Source of the DNA: Artocarpus heterophyllus
Taxonomy: Eukaryota > Streptophyta > Magnoliopsida > Rosales > Moraceae
Reading direction: 5' to 3'
DNA length: 64,000 nucleotides
Assembly (NCBI GenBank): GCA_025403435.1
Contig: CM046345.1
Span: 1,426,001-1,490,000, forward strand
Shown: one piece after another, positions 24,334 through 38,514 of the stretch
Position numbering within the stretch: position 1 is the stretch's first letter
Layout of the letters: each line of letters begins with the position of its first letter
The notes under the pieces: model-generated
The model's input: only the letters and a program-made list of their open reading frames with translations
What the model was told of the DNA's origin: nothing
Database searches by the model: none
Translations under genes and position numbers: made by a program

Positions 24334-26133
24334 GCCGACATATATTGTAACATTAAAAAAATATGAAAAATAATCTACTCGTTATAAGAAAATGGAGTGA
24401 AAATTGTGATGGCTCATAGAGAGAGAGAGAGAGAGCAACTTTTTTGGGGAATTAGTCGGTCAACAAATCATATGAAGAATTGTTTTCTATGATGAAGAAC
24501 CTTCTGACTCAGATATGGTTTTGTGAGTTAGGACAATATTCATTTTCCAAGTTGATACTTAGATGGGCACCCGTTATTGTATTATTTTGAAAGTGACATT
24601 CAAAGGTTTGAATCTACTTTCATATATATAAATATATATATGTACACATGTTTTGAGTCCAATTGGGTCCCACTTTCTTTGATGATCAGTCCATTTACGC
24701 GTGATGGAGTCAAGTAACAATCAAACTCACCAGTTGCTTGGCTTGTGGGACGTTCATTGTTTTTGCAACGTTCTTTTTGCCCATTTTTTAGTTGTCTTAG
24801 TCAAATAGAAATAACGGTTATAAAAAATTAGAGAACGAGCAATATATCCTATTTACTAATGCAATGTTTTTTGTTGCAATCAATCCAATCAAGTGAAGAT
24901 ATATGTCAGATTTTTCAAGATCCGCATTTCAATTCTTGAGCCCCATTTGTGCATAAAATTTCATCCAAATCTATTTGGATTAAGATATCGGATTCTAGTT
25001 AGGCTAACTTGCAATTTAAAAATCTAGTTTAGTTCAAATTTTGGATGTGAAAATGAAGAAAAATTAAAGCCAACCATTAGGGGAAAAGACCCGAAATTTT
25101 GTAGACTTTGTCTTCATAATCTATAAACCATACACAAAAAATTAAGGGAGAGAAGACTTTTTTTTTTTTTTTGAATTTGTATATAACTATAATACCAAGA
25201 ATTTTTTTTAAAAAAATGCATTCTTATGTAATGTAATATTAGACTCAATAAGAGAAACATGGATTGAATAAATCTAATTGGACTTTCAATTTTGGAATCC
25301 ATCCCATACAATGTACGTTGAATATCTAAACTAAGTTGTATTAAAAATAAATTGTAATGGTCAATTATCCAATTACATAGGAAAAATTTGCTCATGCCTA
25401 ATAAAAATGCAGGAGGCCTCTTCATGCACCTCCAATCAACACAAAATTAGAGAACTTGACAAAAACAAGTATTTCAAAATTTAACTAATTATGACTAGTG
25501 GGGAAAATAAGTTAGTACAACACTAACTCGTCGTAATTATTCCTGGCTCTACCTTTTGCATTATTTAAATAGAACATTTGGGTTTATTTTATTTTAGTTT
25601 AGTTTTTCGCATCTAAAAAAGTTGTTGTTGTTGTTTGTTTTTTTTTATTTATTTTAAGCTAAGAAAGCACCAAATATTGAATTTTCACCACCATCACATA
25701 TGTTTTTATCACGCAAAGTAAAAAATGTAGCAAAACTTCAGTTGAGAACAAAGAAATCTTGGAAATCCTACTTTACTTTTAATCCATTTCACTTTCACAC
25801 TTTTGTGAGAAGGACTAAACATGAGGCTGCATTGTGTGACAGAGATTAAAAGGAAGAGGCTAGATTGTTTAAAAAAAAAAAAAAAAAGACTGTTAATGAA
25901 ATCAATGGACTTAACAACTGTAGCAAAAAATGTGACTGATGCTCACAACACTTGGAATGAAAATGGATTGCCCTATATGCCCTATGCTACTAGTTCATAT
26001 CCTTTTCTGATGTTGATATTTTCAGTTCTTTTTGCTTGTTATTTTCTAATTGAAAACTATGTCTGCCGACTGCCTAAGACCGGATTTTCACGCTTTGTCG
26101 CTCAAAGTCCTTCCAACATTTCCTCTCCAATGC

Positions 26134-26318
26134 CAACTATTCTTGATATCCATTAATCTATGGCTTGAACCTTTCACCATGATAGAGTGTAAATTGTGCA
26201 CTGCACTTTCTCAAAGTGATCTTGAACAACTATTCTTGATATCTAGAAATCTGTGGCACTTAAAACCTTTCACCATGACAGAGTTGCAAAACTTTCTCAA
26301 AATGATTTTGAAGAGGTA
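26134..26318. repeat. Tandem ~93-bp duplication
   Basis: Two units each start CAACTATTCTTGATATC and contain CTTTCACCATGA[T/C]AGAGT and CTTTCTCAAA[G/A]TGAT[C/T]TTGAA. Divergence is modest. Small ORFs cross it (25821-26319) but have no recognisable product. Confidence 0.7.
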
Positions 26319-26479
26319 GTTTGAACTTTGGAGTTTTGACAAGGCTGCATTAAGGTTAATTTGTTACATTCATGAACCTCACTGGATTTTAACTTTGAAA
26401 GGGCTTTTGTGTTATTTAGTGGAAACTTCCTTTTGTCCTCTTTTTTGCAAGGTAAGTTTGATGAGATTATGCACGACAA

Positions 26480-29400
26480 TATTTATTTGCATATCTAGTG
26501 GTTGTGGGAGGATTGGAGATTCAAGTTCCTTATGATGAAATGGTGGACATTCAATAATGTGTGATTCAATATCTCAAACTAAATGAGTTAATCCGGCTAA
26601 GACCACGTTCAATGCAATATCAAATTAGCATGCCGCCATAAATTTTAACATTTGAGTATAACAATCGTCGTCTAATGTAGTGCTATTTTTTTGTGTTAAT
26701 TTTGACATATGCTATAGTTGATGTGTTTACTTTTTCATTCATAGTTTTTTGCTAATATAAAAAGGATCAGTAGTGTCCTCACGTCTTTGCTTATCGCTTT
26801 ATAAGAGAAATCTACCTAGACCACAAATAGAACAGCAAGAGAACCTTGTCCATGCTTTCTTCTACTAGTATCTAGGGAGTTTAAATCACATTGACCCAAG
26901 TCATATTCAACGGGTCCATTAAGAGACATAATTACAATCTCATTGCAGACGAGAGAAATAATCTCTAGATAATAAGAAAGAGTCCCGATAGGTCATTCTC
27001 TTATCACCATGCCACCACAATAGTGACATTTTTATTTAATTATTACAACATTGTTTTATACAATATTTTATGATTAGAAATATATTGTTACAAAACCATA
27101 AAAAAAATATATAATATTGCACAAAATATAACTGGCATTCACATGAATAATGTAATCATTTAGTACCACTAGTTTTAGGCCAGCCATATAGTATTATAGT
27201 GCGCTACCCATGAATGGTCCATGTACTATAACATGTTTTGGGATCAGATACAGAACTTGTAGGCTTTAGTACTCAACATCAGTGGTGGTGTTGAGAATTT
27301 TCCCTCTAATTGTTGCCAACGATGGTCGACATACCATTACATCAGTCGTTTCCCATGATACGACATTATGTCTTGAACAAAATCTCATTCAAAATGATAC
27401 CCCAATAATTCTTTTAGGAAATTAATTTAGAGGCTAAGAGACAAAACAAACCAAAGTGTGGTTTTTGATCTATGCAAAACCAGATGTTATCAAAATGTCA
27501 GCTAAAATCAAATCAAACCAAACAATATTTAGTGTATTGATTTGATTTGGTTTATTTTTTAAGTATTTAATGCTATTTTCAACTGATCTCATAAAAAAAT
27601 GAAAAAAAAATACCATAAAAAGACAAATAAATTTGCAATCCAAGTAATTCTCGAGATAAAGTTAAATTAAGGTGTGAAAATGACTAAATAAAATAATATT
27701 TTAATTTAAAGGATTCTCTAATTGATGGAGTAATATACATGTGGTGAGATAGTGTGTACAATAACATCACTCATCTAAAAAAAAAAAACATGTATGGTGT
27801 ATAATTATAGCTACATTTTCCTACGTAAATAGGTTTAGTTCTAATACTTGGCAAATATACAAACTACAAATCAAGTTAAAAGCCAAATTTATGCAAAATT
27901 TCAAATTAAACCAAACCAATTCTTTTGATATGGTTTTTTAATATCCTTAAATTATCAAGCAATGTCTTGGCCGGGAGATAGGGAACTTCTGACCATAAAC
28001 AAGGATTTCCCCTGCATTTGGGAGATAGGGTTAGAAAGAAGAGAGAAAAAAATTAAGATTGACCCTTCAAATGATCCTTCTCTAGTCCCCTTCAAAAAAA
28101 AAAAAGAAAAAAAGATCCTTCTCTAGGCAACAAAACAAAGATTTGGCTTAGAAAATGATAAAAAGTAGAGTTGGTAAGATCACCTGTCTAGAACTAATTA
28201 AAATGGTGGGCAGTGAGTATAATTTCTTCACTTTGCACAACATGCACTCTTAAATAAATAATAAAAAAAAAGTGCAGCCGCCAAAACTGGCTTTTATATA
28301 ATATATATATACACACATATATGCTACTTTTTAAAGCAAATACTCACTAAAACCTTTTTCTGATAAGACGTTTTCTCGATAAACGACCACATATATTTTA
28401 AAACTATTAAATATGATCAAAATTATGTTTTTTTACGTAAATTTAACGGCTAAATATAGTGAGTTTTTTTTTTCTTTTCCATTTGAGAAATTGCCAACTC
28501 ACTAAACTTGAGAAAACTTATGTAGAGGAAAAGGTTAAGATGGGCAGCTAGTCGGCTATACAATCTTCCCTAACAACTGCTACTTCTGTCTTTTGTGAAA
28601 ATAAAAACTGTTTTATAATCGGTTTTAAATCATTAGCTGATGTGGCTATCATTTTCTGGGCGCATGACTTTCTATTACACGTATAACCAACAAAAGTTAG
28701 TACACAACGAATCTAGTGTGCAAAGGTTGTTTCAACAATTGCATTAATTATTTAACACTAAGATCCATAACTAATTAATAAGTTTTTTGGGGGAATAACG
28801 AATTACTAAATTGGAATTATATGACTTGTGACATAATATTGTACCAAAGTAAAAATGTGAAAGCACCAAATAATATATATTAAAAGAGTATTCGATAGAA
28901 AGTGGTCTAGACTACTTTTTTAGTTATAAACAGTATAAAACTTTTACATGTTATAATAACAATAAAAAAATTGTTACAGTATAAAGATCTTATATGTTAC
29001 AGTAACAACAGTTCTAACCACTCTGTCAAACATCCTATAAAATGTGCATTAATGGAATTCAATCTCACAACACAAAGGAGTCTATTACGAGACTTCTGAT
29101 GGAGTCCAGTAAGGTCAGAAATTGTAAATGGTAGGTAATATTTATATATGGTTATTGTTGCAACTTTATGACAATATTCTTATCATAATCAATGAAATCA
29201 AATAACAAAAACTGTACGATAATCTGTAGGTTTATGATAGTAAAATAAGATTAGAAACTTTCAATAATACTTGTGTACAATTAATAGACAAAATACATAT
29301 CATAATAATTATTATGAAAATAACATGATAAGTACCACAAACAACTAAATTTTTTTTAAAAATAAGCAAAATCATAAGTTATATAAAGATAGACAGTTTT

Positions 29401-29950
29401 TAAAATGAGGTTATTCCTTACGCACGCTTCCAAATCTTGCTTTGTTATCTTCTTTTTTTCAGCAGTTGCAAGGAAGTGATATTTTTTAACCTCAAGGAAA
29501 AGGGTGAAAACAAAGCTAGTGAGGACAAAATGAGTAAGTAAGATTCTTGCTGTAGTATTTATCTTAGGGATTGAAAGGGACAAGAAGACATTGATTAAAG
29601 TGGAATAAAAGTGGGATAGGGAACATGATAAGAATAATATATTTGTAATCTTATAGGTTATGAGCATCCTAAATCAACTTTGTACCCTAACAACCCCTCT
29701 AATCCCATTTCTTTTATCTCAAATTGCATGATGATGAGATGGCTAGGATCCTAACGTGGCAACCCCAACTATCTCCTTCGGCCTAGTGGGCATTCCCTCC
29801 CACTTGCTGAATTCTGATTCGGCAAACTCGCCCTCTGGTTGACCAATCAAATACTTGAGAGAAATTTTTTTTTCATCCCCATAAGATTATAATATCGTTA
29901 CCCATAAAACCGTAAGCTTCAGTCTAGTATTTAATGCGCATTTTAAACTA
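26480..29950. other. Gene-poor region
   Basis: AT-rich non-coding sequence. One MITE copy lies at 28886-29035. The minus-strand ORF at 29356-29667 has a biased composition and no domain I recognise. No RNA gene seen. Confidence 0.5.
28886..29035. mobile_element. Second copy of the 150-bp MITE
   Basis: Shares with the 17286-17436 copy the blocks TTAGTTATAAACAGTATAAA, TTGTTACAGTATAAAG and a right end CTGTCAAACATCCT, and both copies are followed by CTATAAA[A]TGTG. The ends are more degraded here (AGTATTCGATAG on the left). Confidence 0.6.
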
Positions 29951-29954
29951 AGTT

Positions 29955-31412
29955 TTACTGCTGTTGTGGATTTTCTAACGCAAGTGCACGTATCGTTAGC
30001 AAGTAATAAAAGTAAGTAAAGTATCGTTCCCACGAGGATTACGTTAATCTAGCTAAGTATCGAAATTGGTTAACCCTACAATTATTTGAACAATCAAATA
30101 TAAAATAAAAAATAACAAAACAAAAAAATATAAACAAAAATCTAAATAATAAAAGACTAGGGCATCCGATTTCACCTAAATTAAACATATTCAAATTATC
30201 TAATTTAATCAATTGATGTTTACTCCTATGCCGATAATGAATTTCTCTTAGGTAGTCATTAATCTTTCTCAAGCATTAATAATTTATCCTCGTTAGCAAA
30301 TTTCCTACATCTCTGTGGAAACTCTAAACTTACCAAGATTCATTAAGAACAAGAAATTCATAGTGTTACACAAGTCTCATAGATATCTCTATCCTATGAT
30401 GATCTCATGGCATTCAATCATGGTCTAATTTAATTATCGCTTCTCAGCCTCAAATTAAATCACAAATCATGCAAAAGGTGCGCAAACTTTTATAAGCATT
30501 AAGATTAGATTAAATACTCAGCATAGATAATGAATAAATATGGAATTGAATTAAATTAAACAAAGTGAACATTCATAATTCGGCTACATCGTAGCCCTAG
30601 AATAGAGAAAATTAGTTCCTAATGAAACTAAAAATAATCCTAAATAATATCTTAAACATGATGAGTGAAAGAAAAGAACTCTATTTGGATGCAAAGATGG
30701 TTTCCGTCTCCGGGTTGCACCGTTCTTCTTCTCCAAAGTAGTGAGTTCTCTCCTCTTGTTTGTAGTTTTCCTTTTTTTAGAATTCGTGTTTCAACCCTCT
30801 ATAATGTTCTATTTATAGGCTAGGGTTTGAAAGGGTAATTTTGAAACGAAATTATACTAAAATTTGAACTGGGATCGAAATGGCGCCTAGGCGCCATGAT
30901 TGTAGCACCTAGGCGCTATATTTGCCCGTGGATGTTTTTCTGAAATGGCGCCTAGGTTTCATGAATATAGCGCCTAGGCGCTAAGATTGTAGCGCCTAGG
31001 CGCTACACTGATTCTTCCAAATGGCGCCTAGGCGCCCAAATTGTGGCGTCTAAGCGCTATGTTCTCGGGTTTTTTGTGTCAGGCTTCATCTGTAAGAGCG
31101 CCTAGGCGCCAGCTTAGGCTCCATTTTGTCCCGAGTCCAGTTTCACTCATTTTTCGGTTCGTTTTATCTCGTACTTTGTCAATATGCATCTTTTTTCCTC
31201 AAAACCGACAAAAGAACATAAAACATTATCAAATTCTTATAAATTGCTCAAAACTAACAAAAATATTAAGTAAAAATTATCTAATTAATTAGTCTAAAAT
31301 TAACTTATCAATTGCTTTGTTAGCAATCTCGTAACGAGATTATAAACTGGCGAGGTTAAACAAGATTTTTCCGCTCGAATAGGCGCTGATTTGGCGCTCC
31401 ACGTATCAACTA
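29955..31412. repeat. Possible old retroelement or LTR fragment
   Basis: The start (ACGCAAGTGCACGTATCGTTAGCAAG..., with AAAGTATCGTTCCCACGAGG) looks like sequence I associate with the leader/LTR region of dispersed plant retroelements. The segment ends near TTTGGCGCTCCACGTATC. It contains the palindrome cluster and an ATCTCGTAACGAGAT inverted repeat at about 31327. No coding domain and no matched ends or target duplication, so identity and borders are uncertain. Confidence 0.35.
30882..31110. repeat. Cluster of GGCGCCTAGGCGCC-type palindromes
   Basis: Eight copies of a 14-base palindrome core, [G/A]GCGCCTAGGCGC[C/T], occur in 230 bp at 30882, 30904, 30946, 30969, 30991, 31022, 31045 and 31097. 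Five keep the CGCCTAGGCG core intact (30882, 30969, 30991, 31022, 31097), the others carry one or more changes or are cut. The copies alternate with TTGTAG or AAATG spacers. The surrounding DNA is strongly AT-rich, so the GC-rich copies stand out. Confidence 0.9.
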
Positions 31413-32515
31413 AACAATCAATGATTTACGTGCACACACGACTATGGTCCCTCTTTCACCGCCTCTTGGATCCCAAAAACGACACAGTTTGGTGAGTAAT
31501 GATTTCAGCATTATTTTTTTTTCTTTTTGCTTCTTTTTAATTTATTTCACTAGCTAAATAAGTCTGCTTTCCGCCATTGAAGCAAAAAATGGACACGAGA
31601 GGCCCCATACGGTTTTACGTGGCGCTCTTAGATCACATTCTCAAAAACGCCAGATTAATGCAACGTGTTTAATTCTTTATTAGTGGTCGGTCTTCTTCTA
31701 GAAACATATTGTAATAAAAAATTAGGTTTTTCACCACAAAAAGGAGAGGAGACTTTGCTAGTAGTTAGTGCTAGAGTTCACACTTGCTGAAAATTATGGC
31801 CGTGCCCAATTTTAATTTTTAATATAAGTAAATAACATATTTTTAAGAATATTTAAAAATAGTTAACATTTTTAAAATCATGTGTTTTTTTTTAACGTTG
31901 AAATTTTTAATTTTAGCTCTTCTTTCTCTTATTTTTCTTTTCATTTTGTTTTTCGTTCTCTCCCTACTACTTTTAGTTCTTCTATACGATATTCTATATA
32001 AAAATAAATATCGTTTTAATTTAAGTAAGATATTTACTAAACATTGTTATATTTTAGCCTATTTATTTTTATTCCCAATTAATAATAACCTAATTCCTAC
32101 TTTCTCCAAACACATTCATATATTAAGGGCCTGTTTACTAGAGCTTTTGCTTGTGGTTTCAATAAGTAGAAAAAAAAAGAAACAAAAGCTCATCTTTAGT
32201 AAGTAACAAAAATACTATAATAAAGTTGATAGTGTCTTATTGAGACTTTAGTACAAGTTTTAAAGTCTTTTTTAGAAGTATCTTTTACTTTAACAAGCTA
32301 CGTTTTATGACTTTAATGGAACGAATTTCTAAATAGCCAAAACATTTCTCACAAATCATCCAAACCCAATTTTGAGCTCAGAAAATTTAAAAAAAAAAAA
32401 AAAGCTTTTAAAAATCCTCCCAAACAGACCTAACTATATAATCCTTTAACTTTATAAAACTTTTGTAATTGTGAAAAAGAAATAACTTGTTCCTTGATAA
32501 GTAGGGCACACTCAA

Positions 32516-32603
32516 ATGCGACAAACACAAGTCACCATGCCATCCAAAGCGTGGTTTTTATGCGACAAATACAAGTCACCATGCCATCTAAAGTTGTGTT
32601 TTT
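32516..32603. repeat. 44-bp tandem duplication
   Basis: ATGCGACAAA[C/T]ACAAGTCACC followed by ATGCCATC[C/T]AAAG occurs twice in direct succession, with a few differences. Confidence 0.85.
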
Positions 32604-34151
32604 TATCATTCTGTTTTTGGCCTTCAATAATATAGTAACCCATTCTCAATTTTTCAACGAATCTTTAAGAGATTCTTTTGTTTCCCTTTTCCCCCACTTT
32701 GGAACAAGTTTTTGTACCTCTAGCAGCCAAAAAAGATATCTTCTTTTTAAAGGCGAATTAAGTACCACTACAACATATAAAGTTAATGTAAAACATAGGT
32801 ACTTTCTATACTCACTAATATATTTTTGCCACTACAAAATTGCAACGTGGTAAATGGCCTCCTCGTTTCTTCCAGTTACCCGAAAAAGAGGGGGTTATAA
32901 AAATGTCCACTTTAGCAAGATGCTATTGAGGTCAAGTCAACATATGATCAGCCATCAATATATGTTACACCGACTTTTGAGGACTTTCACACTACTGTTT
33001 CTAATCTTAAAAAATATGTTCCAAAACATAGTGAAATTTATGAGTCTCAAATGTATATTTAGTAAATATTATTGTCCGACATTACAAAGCTAGCAAACTA
33101 TGATAGCCAGCTCAGCTAGGGGAGATCTTATCTCACATTCAAACACAAGTCCTAAGTCTTTGAGACAAGGCATGACTGTTGTCTCCATAACAACACCAAG
33201 TGTCTCTGCAATTGTTTTTGACCCTTTTGAGGACCACAAGATCAATACTACTATTTTAGGGGGTGCACAAAACAAAAAACTTGATTTTAAGCAGTTCTAT
33301 CAAGCCATAAAAAGAGGGGGAAAGGTAAGAAGAGATATTTATATAGATATGCCTCCTTTAGAAGCTTCACATTTTCAATTCGTCCTCGTTGACAAGTTGC
33401 AACCTTTTTTTTTTCAAGTTGAAAAAGCATGAGGCATTTCATAAGATATAGCACTAGAATCACTAAATATAAAAAGTTGTCATTGCTTTAAAGTAAAGAG
33501 GGCTTAAAAACAAAGGCAAAAATAGGGTAGTAGAGGAGTAGGGCAAAAGAGGAGTCATTCAATCTCATCCATTCCATTCCATTGGACCAAAGAGCAAAGG
33601 GTCCCTATACTCCAACATTAGACCAATCATAGCTCTTGGGTGTTCTTCTTTTGGTTCTTTCAACCACACAAAGCACACACAAAACCCAGTTGAAGATCAC
33701 GTGCCACGTGGACCCATCATGGCCCCACAAAAGGTCTCATTCGATTTTTATCTTGATTGAAAGATCATGAACCAAAGGGGAAGAAGATAAAGAGGGCTAC
33801 ATTCACAACAAGAAGTCTTCTCAATCGGATCCGAGAGAAGATTGCGCAACGTTGAGATTCCGACAACAATTGGATCCAAAAAAACAAGATTGATCATTCT
33901 TGCGAGTGATGAAAGTGATAAGGGGGTATGGAGAGAGGAGGCATAGAAATACTAAGCCCCATTGTGGCCTAAAGGCATTCATTTGCTTTACTTTCCCAAA
34001 ATGGGAAAAGTATCCTTAACAAAATTAATCAGGGAAAAACTTCTCTCTAACACAACATGTTTGTCCTTGATTGAAAAAAAAAAAAAAGTGGGGTTTGTGG
34101 TTGCAACTGTTACAAAAAGTGCAAAGATTTTCACAATCTTCTTTGCTTGTG

Positions 34152-34252
<101 letters not shown>

Positions 34253-34589
34253 TTCTGTTTCCTATTCAACTTGGCAATATGTGTGATGGCTTCCCTAAAA
34301 CAAAAGAATAAGAAAAGAAACTAAAAAAAAAATCCTAAACTCTTTCCACCGAAGTAGCCAGTCTTCATACGGATTCTCATGACTGCTGATAGGTTGACTC
34401 AGCCACCCAAAATCTTCACCTTTAAATTCCCTCCTCAACCCTTCTTCATTCTTCATTCTTCGTCTATACCACTCTTTCTCTCCTTCTCTTCCCTCTTTTT
34501 TTCTTGGCTTACAAACAAAACAACAGTTAAAAAAAAAAGTAAAATTTTAAACCCCATTTAACCTTCTTCACCCAAAAACAAAAAAAAAA

Positions 34590-37373
<2,784 letters not shown>

Positions 37374-37770
37374 CCAACCGCCACATGACTATTATAAGGC
37401 AAAAACGCTTGCAAATGAATAATGATTATTATTGTTACACGTGGATGTGGCTTTCTCAAAGACCCCTTTAGTGTCAAGAGGAGGCTTTGTAGTGGCCTAG
37501 TTGAAGAAAATCTTGCAAATGGGGGGTTTAGATTTTTATAAGTATCCATCATAGTTGAAAAAAGAGATTGTATATACTACATAAATACATATATAGTATA
37601 TCAATTTTGTGAGCATATGAATCTCATACATTCAAAGAATATATACTCTTGGTGGTGACATAGAAATAAGGGAGATCGTTATATGGTTCTCTCTCCTATC
37701 CATCAGAGGTTCTAGTTTTTGAGTCCCAAGTTTGCCCCTTGAAATAATGAAGTTGTGTATTTCATATATA
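37374..37770. other. CKX 3' flank
   Basis: AT-rich sequence after the CKX stop codon, probably including its 3' UTR. No gene on either strand. Confidence 0.5.
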
Positions 37771-38514
37771 CAGACCTCTAGCTTTGTTGATGAGAGCATA
37801 TACCGATCCTCTTTTCGTTCCACTGATTTTGTTTATATATGTAGGAAAAAAAAAAACAGAGGTATATAGTATAAATGTCCTGCTTAAGTGCATAGCATAC
37901 AACAAACCTAGTTGCAGCCTCAAATTAATGGTGGTGGTAGTAGCAGCAGCAATAATAATAATAAGGATTCAGAGCAAGGCTAAGTTAAAAATTGGCAGAC
38001 AATTTGCCTTTTTTCTGCAACGTTAAAGATATTGTCAATGTACTTAGATGTGTAACCCATATGAGAATGGTTCTAGTCTTTGGACCTCTAGCTTTGTCGA
38101 TGAGAGCATGTATTGATATTTTTTTCATTCCACTTTTTGTCAATTGATTCCGTTAGTGATACGGTGTAGAGGTGTGAGTACACCATTAATTTTGTTTATA
38201 CATTAGGGGAAAAAAAAATAAAGAAGAGGTAGGACATGTTTGACGCACCGTATTGTATTGTATTGTATTGTATACAAAATATGTAATGCAATACAATACA
38301 ATATGGTGTACCAAACGAACCTTAAATGTCCTGCTCAAGGACATAGTGTACAACAAAAGCCAGTTCAAGCCTCAAATTAGTAATAATAATAATAAGGATT
38401 CAGAGCAAGGCTAAGTTAACCGTGAATGGACCACATTGGCAGACAATTCGCCTTTTTTCTGCAACGTTGAAAATATTGTCATTGTGCGAAGATATGTAAC
38501 CAATATCAGAATGG
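37771..38514. repeat. Partial tandem duplication downstream of CKX
   Basis: Unit 1 (about 37773-38070) and unit 2 (about 38083-38514) share GACCTCTAGCTTTGT[T/C]GATG, AAATGTCCTGCT[T/C]AAG, AAGGATTCAGAGCAAGGCTA and CTGCAACGTT[A/G]A. Unit 2 is longer because it holds an extra fold-back element (38231-38324) and a short block with GTGATACGGTG. No coding function visible. Confidence 0.8.
38231..38324. mobile_element. Small fold-back MITE with TATTG repeats
   Basis: The arms TGTTTGACGCACCGTATTG and CAATATGGTGTACCAAACGA are inverted repeats of about 28 bases around a short loop, extended by (TATTG)n. The element is absent from the otherwise matching place in unit 1 of the duplication, so its presence or absence is directly visible. 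Confidence 0.7.

Larger units (their letters stand above)
20393..25820. other. Gene-poor AT-rich region
   Basis: No ORF with protein-like composition. Contents: AT-rich tracts, (TA)n runs at about 22420-22449 and 24285-24330, a poly-A/poly-T mix, one MITE-like element at 23462-23837 and (GA)n at about 24419-24435. The ORF at 25114-25425 on the minus strand is AT-driven and not convincing. Confidence 0.55.

Noticed and set aside
25821..26319. Overlapping ORFs of 89-111 residues
   Set aside because: They run over a tandem DNA duplication and poly-A, with no conserved protein feature.
33100..33432. 110-residue ORF starting MIASSARGDLI
   Set aside because: Ordinary composition but no known domain, no supporting splice sites and no paralog in the window.
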